Below the pieces are notes generated by a model. It ran no database searches, was not told the origin of the DNA, and was given only the letters and a program-made list of their open reading frames with translations. Positions 15,875-25,062 of a stretch of DNA of 35,413 bases are shown one piece after another. Origin of the DNA: Rhodospirillales bacterium (GTDB lineage: Bacteria; Pseudomonadota; Alphaproteobacteria; Rhodospirillales; Shumkoniaceae); assembly GCA_014859895.1 (NCBI GenBank), contig JACZKS010000030.1, positions 1 through 35,413 of the forward strand. The letters are read 5' to 3'. Numbering within the stretch: the stretch's first letter is position 1; every line of letters starts with the position of its first letter. A program made the position numbers and the translations under genes.

Positions 15875-18367
15875 TCAGTCCTGGCCGAGGGATACGCTGA
15901 CCAAAGCCTCTCTCTCGCTGACCAGCGGGAAATAGACATCCACCCGGGTTCCCGTTTCCGGCTTGCTGAAGACGCGAACGGCGCCGTCGTGACGCGTCGC
16001 GATGGCATGGACGGTGGCGAGCCCCATGCCGATTCCGTCGCCGGCCTCCTTGGTCGTGAAGAAGGGGTCCAGTACCCTGTCGATGATGTCCGGCGGAATC
16101 CCCTTTCCGGTGTCGCGGACGGCAATCCGCGCATAGGGCCCCGGCTGGAGTTCCGGAAACTCGCGGACCGCGTCGGCATCCAACTCGAGACGATCGAGCG
16201 AGAGGACCACGTCGCCGGGCCGGCCTTCGAGGGCCTCGGCCGAATTCGTTACCAGATTGACGACGACCGTTTGGATCTGGCTGCTCACCGCCCGAACGGC
16301 GCCGATGCCCGAAGCCTGCTGGCACCGGAAAGCGACGTTGGACGGGAGGGTCGCGTTCAGAAGCCTGGTGGCTTCGCCGACCACGGACGCCATATCGACG
16401 ATCGACTTCTCCTCGTCGTCCTCGCGGCTGAAGGTGAGGATCTGGTGCACGATCTCGGCGGCCCGTTCGCTAGCCTCCACGATCTTGCTCAGCCGCAGCC
16501 TCTCCGGGCTGTTTTCGGGCGCGCGCTTTTCGGCCATCTTGCTCAACGCCTCTATGGGCAGCAGCAGGTTGTTCAACTCGTGCGCGATGCCGCCGGCCAA
16601 GCTGCCCAGGGCCTTGGCCCGCTGGGCCTGGCGCAGTTGTTTCTCGGCGGCCAGGCGGTCGGTGATGTCGAGGAAAATGCACAGCAGGCCGGTCACGTTC
16701 CCGGCCGCGTCCCTGAGCGGCAGCTTGCTGCTGAGGTGTGTGGCCACGGTACCGTCGGCGCGCAGGTGGTTGTCCTCGAAGTTGATCAGGGCCTTGCCTT
16801 CGTCGATGACGACCCTGTCCCTGGCAGTCAACAGTTCCGCCTCCACCCTGTCGCGGGCCAGGTCGAACGCCGTCTTGCCGATAAGGTCTTCGCGCTTCTC
16901 AAGGTACCAGTTGCGCGCCGCCTTGGAGTTGCACCCCGCATAGGTCAGGTCGCGGTTCTTCCAGAAGATGCCATGCGGAATGGTTTCGATGATGGTGTCC
17001 AGAAGCTGCCGCTGGGCAACCAGATCCTGTTCGGCCCGCTTGCGTTCGGTGATGTCGCGAACGATGCCGATGATGCCGATGATGTTGCCCTCGCTGTCGC
17101 GGTAGGGCGTCTTGAAAGCGCGGACGATCCGTTCCCCGATTTTGTAGCGGATCGTTTCCTCGCCCTCGGTGGCGATCCCGGTCTCGATGATCGCCCGGTC
17201 CTCCTTTTCCATCTTGGAGACGAATTCGGGCGGCAGAAAGTCAGCAGCCTTCCTGCCGATCATGTCCTCGGGCTCGAGCCCGAGATTGCGCGCCGCCCGC
17301 CGGTTGGCCAGAATGAACCGGCCGTCGCGATCCTTGACGAAAACGGCGTTCGAACTGCCCGTGATCACGGCGTCGAGGACGAAGTTCTTGTTCTCCAGTT
17401 CGCGCGTGCGTTCGGCAACCCGCGATTCGAGGTCATCGCGGGCGTTCCGCAATTCGGCGGTCCGCCTGCGCACGATGCGGTGCAGGATGGCGATCCAGAC
17501 GAACACCACGCCGCCCACAACCCCGATCCCGGCCGAAGCCCACAACACGTATCGGAAAATAAGCTCGCTCGACGGGCCTTTCCGGTCGACGACGCCGAAC
17601 CATTTTTCGTAGATCGCGTCGTAGCGCCCGGTTTCCTTGATGACGCGAAGGCCCTCGTTGAGCTTGAGCAGCAGCGCCGTGTTGCCCTTCTTCACCGCGA
17701 ACCCGTATCCCCGGCCATAGGCGTCGATCAGTGGCCCGGTCGTTTCGATACCGGGAAGGCCCAGTTCCCTGACGGTCAGCAAGCCCACCAGACGCGGGGC
17801 GAGGACGTAGTCATGCTTTCCCGCCGCCAACAGACGGAAGGCTTCGGGCAGCGTGTCGGTCAGAACCAGCTTGCCGGAAACGTCGTTTCGCACCAGCCAG
17901 TCGTGCGCGGCGTCGGAACGCATGACGACGATCGTCTGATCGCGCAGATTGCCTACGGCCTCGATGTCCGGCGCCTGCCGGCGTTTGAAGACCACCGCGT
18001 CGGCTACCGTATGGGGCATGGTAAAATCGAAGATCTTTTCCCGTTCCTTGGAATAGGAAACGAGGGGCAGCGCGTCGATGACGCCGCGTTCGAGGGCGGC
18101 GCGCACCTCGTCCCAGGTCCCGACCTTAAAGACGGCCTCGATCCCCATGGCCTCGCTGACCGCCTTCATCAGGTCGACGCTGAAGCCTTCGGCCCGGCCA
18201 TCCTTCGAGACGAGGGCGTAGGGGGGATAGTCCGTTTCGCTGCCGACGACGATTAGCGAACGCGAATTCGGATCGTCCGCCAACGCGACGAACGTCCAGA
18301 GAAAGCCCGCCGCCACCCCAAGGAAGACAGCGGCCCGTTTCGCCAACGCCAGCATCGACCGGTTCAT
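15875..18367 (-). CDS. Sensor histidine kinase with periplasmic SBP-3-type sensor and two PAS domains
   Basis: About 830 residues. A signal/anchor (1-30) leads into a bacterial solute-binding family 3 domain (about 37-258; GSETDYPPYALVSKDGRAEGFS, PLVSYSKEREKIFDFTMPH), then a transmembrane helix (about 272-297), a coiled coil, PAS domains (about 330-440 and 452-570), a phosphoacceptor helix with H596 in GGIAHELNN, and an ATPase domain with N708, DTGKG at 752-756 and DPFFTTKEAGDGIGMGL. Periplasmic binding of a small molecule should control autophosphorylation. The start at 18367 is preferred for its AAGGGG site and signal peptide; an ATG at 18451 overlaps the stop of the upstream receiver gene and would add 28 residues. 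Receiver and kinase likely form one operon and pathway. Confidence 0.9.
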   Translation of the reverse strand: MNRSMLALAKRAAVFLGVAAGFLWTFVALADDPNSRSLIVVGSETDYPPYALVSKDGRAEGFSVDLMKAVSEAMGIEAVFKVGTWDEVRAALERGVIDALPLVSYSKEREKIFDFTMPHTVADAVVFKRRQAPDIEAVGNLRDQTIVVMRSDAAHDWLVRNDVSGKLVLTDTLPEAFRLLAAGKHDYVLAPRLVGLLTVRELGLPGIETTGPLIDAYGRGYGFAVKKGNTALLLKLNEGLRVIKETGRYDAIYEKWFGVVDRKGPSSELIFRYVLWASAGIGVVGGVVFVWIAILHRIVRRRTAELRNARDDLESRVAERTRELENKNFVLDAVITGSSNAVFVKDRDGRFILANRRAARNLGLEPEDMIGRKAADFLPPEFVSKMEKEDRAIIETGIATEGEETIRYKIGERIVRAFKTPYRDSEGNIIGIIGIVRDITERKRAEQDLVAQRQLLDTIIETIPHGIFWKNRDLTYAGCNSKAARNWYLEKREDLIGKTAFDLARDRVEAELLTARDRVVIDEGKALINFEDNHLRADGTVATHLSSKLPLRDAAGNVTGLLCIFLDITDRLAAEKQLRQAQRAKALGSLAGGIAHELNNLLLPIEALSKMAEKRAPENSPERLRLSKIVEASERAAEIVHQILTFSREDDEEKSIVDMASVVGEATRLLNATLPSNVAFRCQQASGIGAVRAVSSQIQTVVVNLVTNSAEALEGRPGDVVLSLDRLELDADAVREFPELQPGPYARIAVRDTGKGIPPDIIDRVLDPFFTTKEAGDGIGMGLATVHAIATRHDGAVRVFSKPETGTRVDVYFPLVSEREALVSVSLGQD

Positions 18368-18443
18368 CGAAAGCCCCTTATGACGCCACCGAAGGCGCCC
18401 TTTCCCAAGGTTATCGACGGCAATTTTGTCCCATACGCCCTTC

Positions 18444-18818
18444 CTATCCATCCGTTTCCAGACAGACGGCGAGCGCGTTCAACAAGTCTTCTTCCGAGAA
18501 TGGTTTGGTGAGAACGGCATTCGCCCCGTGTTGCCTGGCCAATTCCAGGAAATCGGTGTTTCGGCTGCGGCCGCTTCCGGAGATCGCGAGGATGGGAATG
18601 CGGGAATCCCTCTCGCGGATTTCCACGATCAACTGGACCCCTTCCTTGTGGGGCATGACCATGTCGGTGATCACCAGATCGAAGGCCTGGGCGCCTTGGA
18701 GCGCCAAACCGGCCATCCCGTCACCGGCGGTCACAACCGTGTGGCCGGCCTCTTCCAGGATCTCCCTCATGGTGAAAAGGGACAACTCCTCGTCGTCGAT
18801 CACCAGAATATGCGCCAT
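18444..18818 (-). CDS. Stand-alone response-regulator receiver domain
   Basis: A 124-residue CheY-like protein without an output domain. The acidic pair is in VIDDEEL, the phosphoacceptor aspartate in VITDMVMP, the conserved Ser in ILAISGSG and the Lys in LTKPF. It lies 12 bases downstream of the CHASE kinase and directly before the SBP-type kinase, so it probably takes phosphate from one or both. Its ISGSGRSRNTDFLELA segment closely matches the two receivers at 25063 and 25447, marking the three as recent paralogues. With no DNA-binding domain, its output must be protein-protein, for instance toward a phosphorelay, the HD-GYP protein or the chemotaxis receptor system. Confidence 0.93.
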   Translation of the reverse strand: MAHILVIDDEELSLFTMREILEEAGHTVVTAGDGMAGLALQGAQAFDLVITDMVMPHKEGVQLIVEIRERDSRIPILAISGSGRSRNTDFLELARQHGANAVLTKPFSEEDLLNALAVCLETDG

Positions 18819-18830
18819 GGTGGTTCCGCC

Positions 18831-21800
18831 TCAATCAGCCGCTTCCGATGCGGCGCTCGTGCCCTCCGCCGAAGCGGAGCGTCCCGCTTCGTGCAGGGGA
18901 AGATAGATCCGGAAGGTCGTCCCGACCCCGACCTCGCTTTCCACGGCGATTTCGCCGCCGTGCTTGAGAATGATCGTTCTTACCATGGCGAGACCCAGTC
19001 CGGTTCCCTCGCCCTTGGCCTTGGTCGTGAAATAGGGCTCGAAAATCCTCGCCAGCTTGTCGGGCTCGATCCCCTTGCCCGTGTCGCCTATGGTCAGGCG
19101 GGCATAGCTCCCGGCGGCGATGGTCGAGGTCAGCCCCGTGAGGGGAACGGCCAGATGGAACCGTTCCAATGCGATTCTAAGATCGCCCGGCCTTCTCCCC
19201 ATCGCGTCCGCCGCGTTCTTGGCGAGGTTGAGAACCACCGTCTCGATTTGTGTGCGGTCGTAGGCGACGTCGCCCAGATCCGCCTCGATCCGAACGTCCA
19301 ACGCAATGGTCTTGGGAAGGGTCGACTTCAGGAGATTGGCGGTTTCCAAAATGCTCTCGGAGATACCGTGCGTCTGGACCTCCCCGCTGTCGGTGCGGCC
19401 GAACGCGAGAATCCGCTGCGCCAGGCTCTGCGCCCGCTCGGTCGCTTCCAGGACGCGCTCCAGCCGCCGCTGGCCCTTGCTGCCCGGTTCCATGTCCTTG
19501 AGAACCATTGCGGTCAGGGTGCCGATCGGCAGCAGCATGTTGTTGAAATCGTGGGCGATCCCACCGGCCAGATTGCCGAGCGAGTCCATCTTGTCGGCGT
19601 GCCGCAGGCGGCGCTCCTGCTCCAGCCTTTCGGTGACGTCCTCTTGGATGCCGATGAAGTGCGTTATTCCGCCGTCGCCGTCGAAGACCGGCGAAATGGC
19701 GCTCTCGCCCCAGAAAAGCGAGCCATCCTTCCGTTTGTTGTGGAACAGGCCCCGCCACACCCTGCCATCCTTGATGGCCGCCCACAGGGACTCGTAGTCC
19801 CCCCTTTCGGTCTCGCCGGACTGGAGCAGGCTGGGCTTCGCCCCCACCGCCTCGGCCGCACTGTAGCCGGAAACCTCGACGAACTTGGGATTGACGTATT
19901 CGATCGTGCCTTGGGCATCGGTCATGATGATCATCGCCGGGCTTTGCTCGACCGCCCGGGCCAGCTTGCGCATCTCGACCGCGGCCTTCTCGTGTTGGGC
20001 CTTGGCCCGCAGCGCCGCGATGCCGAAGGCCATGTCGCCTGCGAGTTCTTCGAGAAGGGCCACCGCCTCCCTCCCGAAGGTGCCGTGCATGTCGCTGCAC
20101 ACCGCGAGAACCCCGACCGCCCGGCCCCCGGTAAACATCGGGAACGTCGCCATGGACTTGACCCCGCCGGCCTCCTCGTTCCCCGTCGCTTGGGCGGTGA
20201 CGGCCGCGACGATCGGGCAGGCCGGGCCGTCCCAAGGGATCTGAAGGATATTGGCGGCGTCGGGGACCCGGCCGCATCGGGCAACCGAACGCAACGCCCC
20301 GCGCCCTCCGTTTTCGGCGATGCCCACCTCGGCACCGGCATACCCGCCCGTTTCGACGATGGTGCGGCAGACGTCGGCGATCAGCGCCTCTTCGTCTTCC
20401 GACCGGACGAGAATCTCGTTGCAGCGACTGAGCGTCCGGTAGGCGCGGTTGCGATCGCGGAGTTCCCGTTCCACCTGCTTGAGGGCCGTGATGTCGGTCG
20501 AGATGGAGCCGATCCACACGACCTTTCCGCCGTCGTCAAGAATCGGAAACTTGGTGACGATGTGGGTTTGCGGCTTGCCGGCCGGGTCCGGCCATTCCCG
20601 CTCCTTGGCGATGGGCGATTGGCTTTCGATGACTTCCCATTCATGTTCCGCCGCCGCCCGGCGGTGTTCCGGGGCCGTCGGGGAAAGGTCCGGCAGCGGA
20701 TCGCCGGAGCGCCGTTCCTTCCCGATACCCCAGTGCTTCAACGCGGCGGCGTTGGCGATCACGTACCGGCCATCGGCATTCTTCAAGGTGATCTCGTTGG
20801 GCGAGTTGTCCAGGATCGAGCGAAGGAGCCGTTCGCCTTGTCGCAAGGCCTGTTCCGCCGCCACCCTTTCGGCCGCGCGCCGCACCTTCATCCGCACGAA
20901 CCCGGCCACGAGGATCGTCGCCACCAGTCCGGCCGCCAGGACCATCCAAGGAAGGGCGGACGTTCCGAGCCGGCCGTGGGCCGCCGTCGGCCAGGCCACC
21001 AGAAGCCAGGGCCGCCCGGCGGCGTCGAACGAACGTTCGACGCGAAGGTCGCTGCCGTGGCTGGCGGGATCGCCGTCCGCCTCGCCCTTCGGATAGAGAA
21101 GCCGTTGGCCGGCGGGGGCCGCCATGTCGAAAATGCGGACTTCCATGTGCCCCTGGTCCGGCGACACGGAATGCAGCGGGGCCATGGACCGCCGCACGAT
21201 GTCGCCGACGCGCAGGACGGTGACGGCGAAGCCGGCCAGGTCCCGGCGGCGTTCCTCGATGGTGCGAGGCTGCGTCCCCTGGCGGTAGACCGGCCGAAGG
21301 ACGGTAAATCCCTGTCGATCCTCCGGCTGCCGCGGAAGGAGGATCGTATCCACGGCCCGTGCCTCGCCGGTGTCGCGGGCCTCCGGAAGGGTGGCGAGGC
21401 GCGCCTGGGGCGACCCGAGATCGAGAAGAAGCGACGATGCGTCACTTGCCGCCGGTTCGACGTAATGGATGGGGAAGTATTCGCCGCGCTCGGCGGCGGC
21501 CACCGTCCGCCCCTGCCCGTCGCGTTCGGCGATGCCGCCTTCCGATATGCCGTCCCGGCGCGCCTTCTCCTCGAAAGCGGGCCTTTCATCCCCCGCAACG
21601 CGCGGAACCCACCCGATGGCTTGAATGCCCCCATGGCTGCGCAGCAGCGACGTGGCGAAGCTTTGGAACTCGGATCGCCCCACCTGTTCGCCGGCCCCGA
21701 GGAAAGCGGCAAAAGCATCCAATGCGAAGAGATTGCCGCGAAGGCCGGTTTCGATGGAGGTGAGGTGGAGGCGCAATTCCTCCTTGACCTCGTGTTCCAC

Positions 21801-21923
21801 CCTGGATCGTCCGACTTCCAGGGTAAGCCATGACAGGCCGGCCGAAAGAACGCATCCCACGAGGAAAAGGCAAGCCGGTACGAAAAGGGAATTTTTCGAA
21901 GTACCGGTAGGCCGCAGGGTCAT
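18831..21923 (-). CDS. CHASE-PAS-GAF-PAS sensor histidine kinase
   Basis: About 1,030 residues. A first membrane helix (about 12-34), an extracytoplasmic CHASE domain (about 60-300; SLLRSHGGIQAIGWVPRV, FPIHYVEPA), a second membrane helix (about 322-345), PAS (365-485), GAF (about 495-640), a second PAS (about 650-768), a phosphoacceptor helix with H791 in GGIAHDFNN, and an ATPase domain with NLAKNAADA, IGDTGKGIEP and FEPYFTTKAKGEGTGLGL. CHASE domains sense small extracellular ligands. The second ATG of a close pair (21923) is chosen because GAGG is six bases away; 21929 is equally possible. The box after the histidine, NNMLLPI, matches the NNLLLPI of the neighbouring kinase and is unusual, suggesting a shared partner. 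Confidence 0.9.
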   Translation of the reverse strand: MTLRPTGTSKNSLFVPACLFLVGCVLSAGLSWLTLEVGRSRVEHEVKEELRLHLTSIETGLRGNLFALDAFAAFLGAGEQVGRSEFQSFATSLLRSHGGIQAIGWVPRVAGDERPAFEEKARRDGISEGGIAERDGQGRTVAAAERGEYFPIHYVEPAASDASSLLLDLGSPQARLATLPEARDTGEARAVDTILLPRQPEDRQGFTVLRPVYRQGTQPRTIEERRRDLAGFAVTVLRVGDIVRRSMAPLHSVSPDQGHMEVRIFDMAAPAGQRLLYPKGEADGDPASHGSDLRVERSFDAAGRPWLLVAWPTAAHGRLGTSALPWMVLAAGLVATILVAGFVRMKVRRAAERVAAEQALRQGERLLRSILDNSPNEITLKNADGRYVIANAAALKHWGIGKERRSGDPLPDLSPTAPEHRRAAAEHEWEVIESQSPIAKEREWPDPAGKPQTHIVTKFPILDDGGKVVWIGSISTDITALKQVERELRDRNRAYRTLSRCNEILVRSEDEEALIADVCRTIVETGGYAGAEVGIAENGGRGALRSVARCGRVPDAANILQIPWDGPACPIVAAVTAQATGNEEAGGVKSMATFPMFTGGRAVGVLAVCSDMHGTFGREAVALLEELAGDMAFGIAALRAKAQHEKAAVEMRKLARAVEQSPAMIIMTDAQGTIEYVNPKFVEVSGYSAAEAVGAKPSLLQSGETERGDYESLWAAIKDGRVWRGLFHNKRKDGSLFWGESAISPVFDGDGGITHFIGIQEDVTERLEQERRLRHADKMDSLGNLAGGIAHDFNNMLLPIGTLTAMVLKDMEPGSKGQRRLERVLEATERAQSLAQRILAFGRTDSGEVQTHGISESILETANLLKSTLPKTIALDVRIEADLGDVAYDRTQIETVVLNLAKNAADAMGRRPGDLRIALERFHLAVPLTGLTSTIAAGSYARLTIGDTGKGIEPDKLARIFEPYFTTKAKGEGTGLGLAMVRTIILKHGGEIAVESEVGVGTTFRIYLPLHEAGRSASAEGTSAASEAAD

Positions 21924-22018
21924 ATCCATCCTCGTCGCATCACGTTTTCCTCGAGGCAACGCCGATGCGACTCTAGCAGGCAAGATGTTTCAGAATGATT
22001 TCGATCGCGGAAAAAGAG

Positions 22019-22044
22019 GTTACGAAATGTTTTTGAGGCGTAAC
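22019..22044. other. GTTACG/CGTAAC inverted repeat in the HD-GYP-kinase intergenic region
   Basis: GTTACG (22019-22024) and CGTAAC (22039-22044) are separated by 14 bases in an unusually AT-rich 160-base gap between the HD-GYP stop and the CHASE-kinase start. It could be a weak terminator or an operator for the kinase genes. No clear promoter hexamers were found. Confidence 0.25.
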
Positions 22045-22083
22045 ATCTTTAGTTATTGTTAAAGTGCCAACTACGTATTGATA

Positions 22084-23229
22084 TCAAACATAGTCGTCAT
22101 CAGCGGACGGCGGCGGGGAAGTCTCTTCGATGAACAGCGATTTCGCTCCCCGGCGCGCGAACACTTGGCGGCAGGCGTCGACCACGGCCGCATCGTAGAG
22201 CCGCCCCCGGCCGGAGCGGATTTCCTCGATCGCGGCCTCGATGCCCAGGGCCGCCCGGTAGGGACGGTGCGCGGCCATGGCTTCGAGAACGTCGGCGACG
22301 GCGATGATCCGGGCTTCCAGGATGATGTCGTCCCCGACGAGGCCGTTTGGATAGCCGGAACCGTCCAGGCGTTCGTGGTGCTGGAGGATCATGGAGCCGA
22401 TCGGCCAGGAAAAGTCGATGTCCTGAACCATTTCCCACCCGGTTGTCGGGTGGATGCGGATCAGGTTCAACTCCTCCTCGCGCAGACGCCCGGGCTTGGC
22501 CAGGATTTCAATCGGCACCTGGATCTTGCCGACATCGTGGATCAGGGCGCCGATATGCAGCCCTTGCAGCCGGTGGCCGGACAGGCCGATGTGCCGGCCG
22601 ATGGCCATCGACAGGGTGGCGACGCGACGCTGGTGCCCCGCGGTGTAGGGGTCCCGCTTCTCCAGCGCCGCCGCCATCGCCTGGACGGCGGAAAGCAGGG
22701 AGGTTTCGAATTTCCGGAGGAAGACTCCGCTGACGCGTTGGGCATGGCGCAGGTCCACTTCGGCCTTGCGATCCGTGATCGAGCGCGCCACCAGGGCGGT
22801 CAGTCCTTCGAGCAGGGAAATCGTATCGGGCGCGGGCGAGGCGTCGGCGGGAAAGGCGATCACCAGGACGCCCGAAGCGCCGTCCGTCAGGGCAAAGGGC
22901 AGGATCAGGTCCTCGCCGGTCGTTTCCGGGCTCGACGGGCCGAGGGTGGTTTTCCCTTCGGTCAGCGCGCGCCCGGCCGCGCTTTCGGCGGCGGGCGTGA
23001 TGTGACGCGCCTGCGGGGCCATGGGTCCGGCCCGGCCGGTGATGGTGATCCCGTGGCCATCGATCCGATCCCGGTAGCCGACCCAGGCGGATGGAACCCC
23101 CGCTTCCCGGACGATCGCCTGGCAGACCTGGGGGAACAACTCCTCTTCCCGGGTTTCGGCGACGAGCAGCCGGTTGACCTCGCGAACCAAGCCCAGCAGG
23201 CGCATCTCCGCGTCTAGGGGGTTCGCCAT
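22084..23229 (-). CDS. GAF-HD-GYP cyclic di-GMP phosphodiesterase
   Basis: A 381-residue protein: an N-terminal GAF-like sensor (about 10-160) followed by an HD-GYP domain. The domain contains the TAGHQRRVATLSMAIG helix, metal-binding HIGALIHDVGKI, the second histidine cluster MILQHHERLDGSGYPNG with an intact GYP, and AVADVLEAMAAHRPYR. HD-GYP enzymes hydrolyse cyclic di-GMP to pGpG or GMP, lowering a signal that favours attachment and reduces motility. The start at 23229 (MANPLDAEM) overlaps the end of the upstream 544-residue gene by 16 bases, showing translational coupling. The GAF domain probably sets activity in response to a small molecule. Confidence 0.93.
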   Translation of the reverse strand: MANPLDAEMRLLGLVREVNRLLVAETREEELFPQVCQAIVREAGVPSAWVGYRDRIDGHGITITGRAGPMAPQARHITPAAESAAGRALTEGKTTLGPSSPETTGEDLILPFALTDGASGVLVIAFPADASPAPDTISLLEGLTALVARSITDRKAEVDLRHAQRVSGVFLRKFETSLLSAVQAMAAALEKRDPYTAGHQRRVATLSMAIGRHIGLSGHRLQGLHIGALIHDVGKIQVPIEILAKPGRLREEELNLIRIHPTTGWEMVQDIDFSWPIGSMILQHHERLDGSGYPNGLVGDDIILEARIIAVADVLEAMAAHRPYRAALGIEAAIEEIRSGRGRLYDAAVVDACRQVFARRGAKSLFIEETSPPPSADDDYV

Positions 23230-24848
23230 GGGGTACCGTCGGCGGCCAACGACTCGTTTCCGGGATAGAGCATGTCGGTGTCGAACTCGGCAACCTTCAG
23301 CGGCTGGCGGGTCGGCGGGGCGATCAGGTCGCCGCCGACGTAATCGATGCCGCTGACCACCGTGGCCGTGGTCAGGCTCAGGCTGGGAATGCCGTACGCG
23401 TAGGTGTGCAGCCTGGCGTCCTCGGCGGCGGCCGCGAATTGCTCCAGGCCCGCCATGATGTCCGCTTCCGAGCCCAGGTACTGGCTCATGTCGATGCCGA
23501 CGGCATGAAGGCCGAGGTTGCGCCATTGCCGGAACCGCTGATCGGCGAGGCTGGCGCGGATGAGGATGGCCCGCGAGAAGGGACGAAGCTGATTGATCCG
23601 TTCCTCGAGCCGGAAGGTAACCAGGTCCGCGGGCACGCCGACAATCTCGGGAACCAGATACTTCCGGGCCTCCTGCGGCAGTTGCGAAATGATATGGAGA
23701 TAGAGCGTCCGCAGGTTGGTCCGATCCAGGGTGGCGAACCGGACCGGCACGATCATGATCGCCTGGCGACCCTGGTTCATCGTGCGGTGGAGGTCTTGGA
23801 CCGCAAGGTCCAACAACGGCAGGTCCACCGGCCCGGGTATGTCGGTCTGGATCAGGATCTCCTTGGTCGGGGTGTCCTTGGCGATTACGCGGAATTCATC
23901 GGCGACGGGCGAAAAGCCGCGAAGGACGTACGCGGTGAGCAGCCGGTTGCGGACGCGCCAGAGAGGCTGGTAGGACCACGACCATCCGGCGGGCATCGCC
24001 CTCGCCTCGTCGGGGTCGAATTGCCGTCGCTTGCTGGCGGCCTCGGCCACCGCCCGGTTCCAGGTATTGACGAGCGCCGCCGACGGCTTGGTGCGGAAGG
24101 CCAGGGCAACGTCCGGCTCGCGCGGGTCCCGCGCCGCGGCGCCGCCCTTCCCGGAATCCTCCTTTCCCGTCCCCGCCGCGTTCAGGCGCCGGGTGATTTC
24201 GTTGGCGATGGCGTCCCGCTTCATCTGGGCGAGGGGGCGGCTGATCTCGGGGAAGATGAGCAGGATCTGCGCCTTCGACAGCCGGGTATAGAACCCGTTG
24301 ATGGCCAGGAACTCCTCCAGCACTTCGCGGACCGTCCGCTCGATGCGCTTGGAAAGCATTTTCCCGTCGCCCGGCGCGCCGAACAGGATGTCGGGGACGT
24401 CGAGGGTCATCACGACCGTCGGCCGGGGGCCGTTCTGCATGGCCTCGAAATCCTGCCGGCTGAGTTCGTGCGACAGCTGCGCCCCCGCTTTCGAGGACGT
24501 CTTGGCGAACCGCTCCTGAATCTGCCGTTCGATGTCCTTGAGGATGGCGGCATGCTTGAGATCGGCGAAGGACCTCGGAAGGCCGACGTAGGTCACGTCG
24601 TAGACGCCGTCCTCGACGGTCGCGTACCAGCCGTTGGCCGACAGGTATTCGTCGAGGATGGCGACCGCCAGTCCGTGAAGCTGGCCCGGCGCGCGCTTGC
24701 GGAACGACCGCAGATTGGGAAAGAGCTCGATCAGCGAGATTCGCCGGAAGGACTGCTGGATTCCGGCGCCATACTGTTCGACGAGATTCTGTTTCGACCG
24801 TTCGCGTTCGCCCGCCTTGGGCATCGTGGTTGGGGGCGCTTTTTTCAT
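23214..24848 (-). CDS. Unrecognised 544-residue protein with an internal repeat and an EAL-like C-terminal half
   Basis: I do not recognise this family with confidence. Residues about 64-110 and 176-222 align without gaps (ILDEYLSANGWY with VLEEFLAINGFY; conserved Asn-Gly-x-Tyr, Arg, Ala, Lys, Ile at a fixed 112-residue offset), so the N-terminal half holds a duplicated module of about 60 residues that resembles part of a GGDEF fold. The C-terminal half (about 360-515) follows the strand-helix order of an EAL domain, ending TATVVSGIDYVGGDLIAPP, like the A-x-G-x-DYxQGxxxxxP end of EAL proteins, but no ExL signature is apparent. No signal peptide or membrane helix is seen. It overlaps the HD-GYP gene by 16 bases. 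A degenerate cyclic di-GMP receptor or scaffold is my best inference. Confidence 0.8.
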   Translation of the reverse strand: MKKAPPTTMPKAGERERSKQNLVEQYGAGIQQSFRRISLIELFPNLRSFRKRAPGQLHGLAVAILDEYLSANGWYATVEDGVYDVTYVGLPRSFADLKHAAILKDIERQIQERFAKTSSKAGAQLSHELSRQDFEAMQNGPRPTVVMTLDVPDILFGAPGDGKMLSKRIERTVREVLEEFLAINGFYTRLSKAQILLIFPEISRPLAQMKRDAIANEITRRLNAAGTGKEDSGKGGAAARDPREPDVALAFRTKPSAALVNTWNRAVAEAASKRRQFDPDEARAMPAGWSWSYQPLWRVRNRLLTAYVLRGFSPVADEFRVIAKDTPTKEILIQTDIPGPVDLPLLDLAVQDLHRTMNQGRQAIMIVPVRFATLDRTNLRTLYLHIISQLPQEARKYLVPEIVGVPADLVTFRLEERINQLRPFSRAILIRASLADQRFRQWRNLGLHAVGIDMSQYLGSEADIMAGLEQFAAAAEDARLHTYAYGIPSLSLTTATVVSGIDYVGGDLIAPPTRQPLKVAEFDTDMLYPGNESLAADGTPWRTP

Positions 24849-25062
24849 TGTTCCGCGTTTCTGAAGTCCGTTATCGCCGCGTTTCCCCTATGTGCCGCGC
24901 AAATCGACGCCACGCGCGGAACAGACTACACTTGGATCGACCTTTTTGCAAAACGCCCGGTTTCCTCCGGCGAGGAAAGAGTTGGTTTGACCCGCCGGGA
25001 AGCAAGTGCGAACGTTATGGACATAATGGCGGCCGATTGCCGATGACCGGGGATGAAACCGC

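Noticed and set aside
15086-18256. Open frame of more than 1,000 codons on the plus strand opposite the SBP-type kinase
   Set aside because: Antisense to clear sensor-kinase domains; the translation is low-complexity Gly/Asp/Arg/Gln-rich sequence typical of high-GC shadow frames.
18426-21833. 1,135-codon plus-strand frame opposite the CHASE kinase
   Set aside because: Same reason: it mirrors the third-position GC of the real gene and shows no family motifs.
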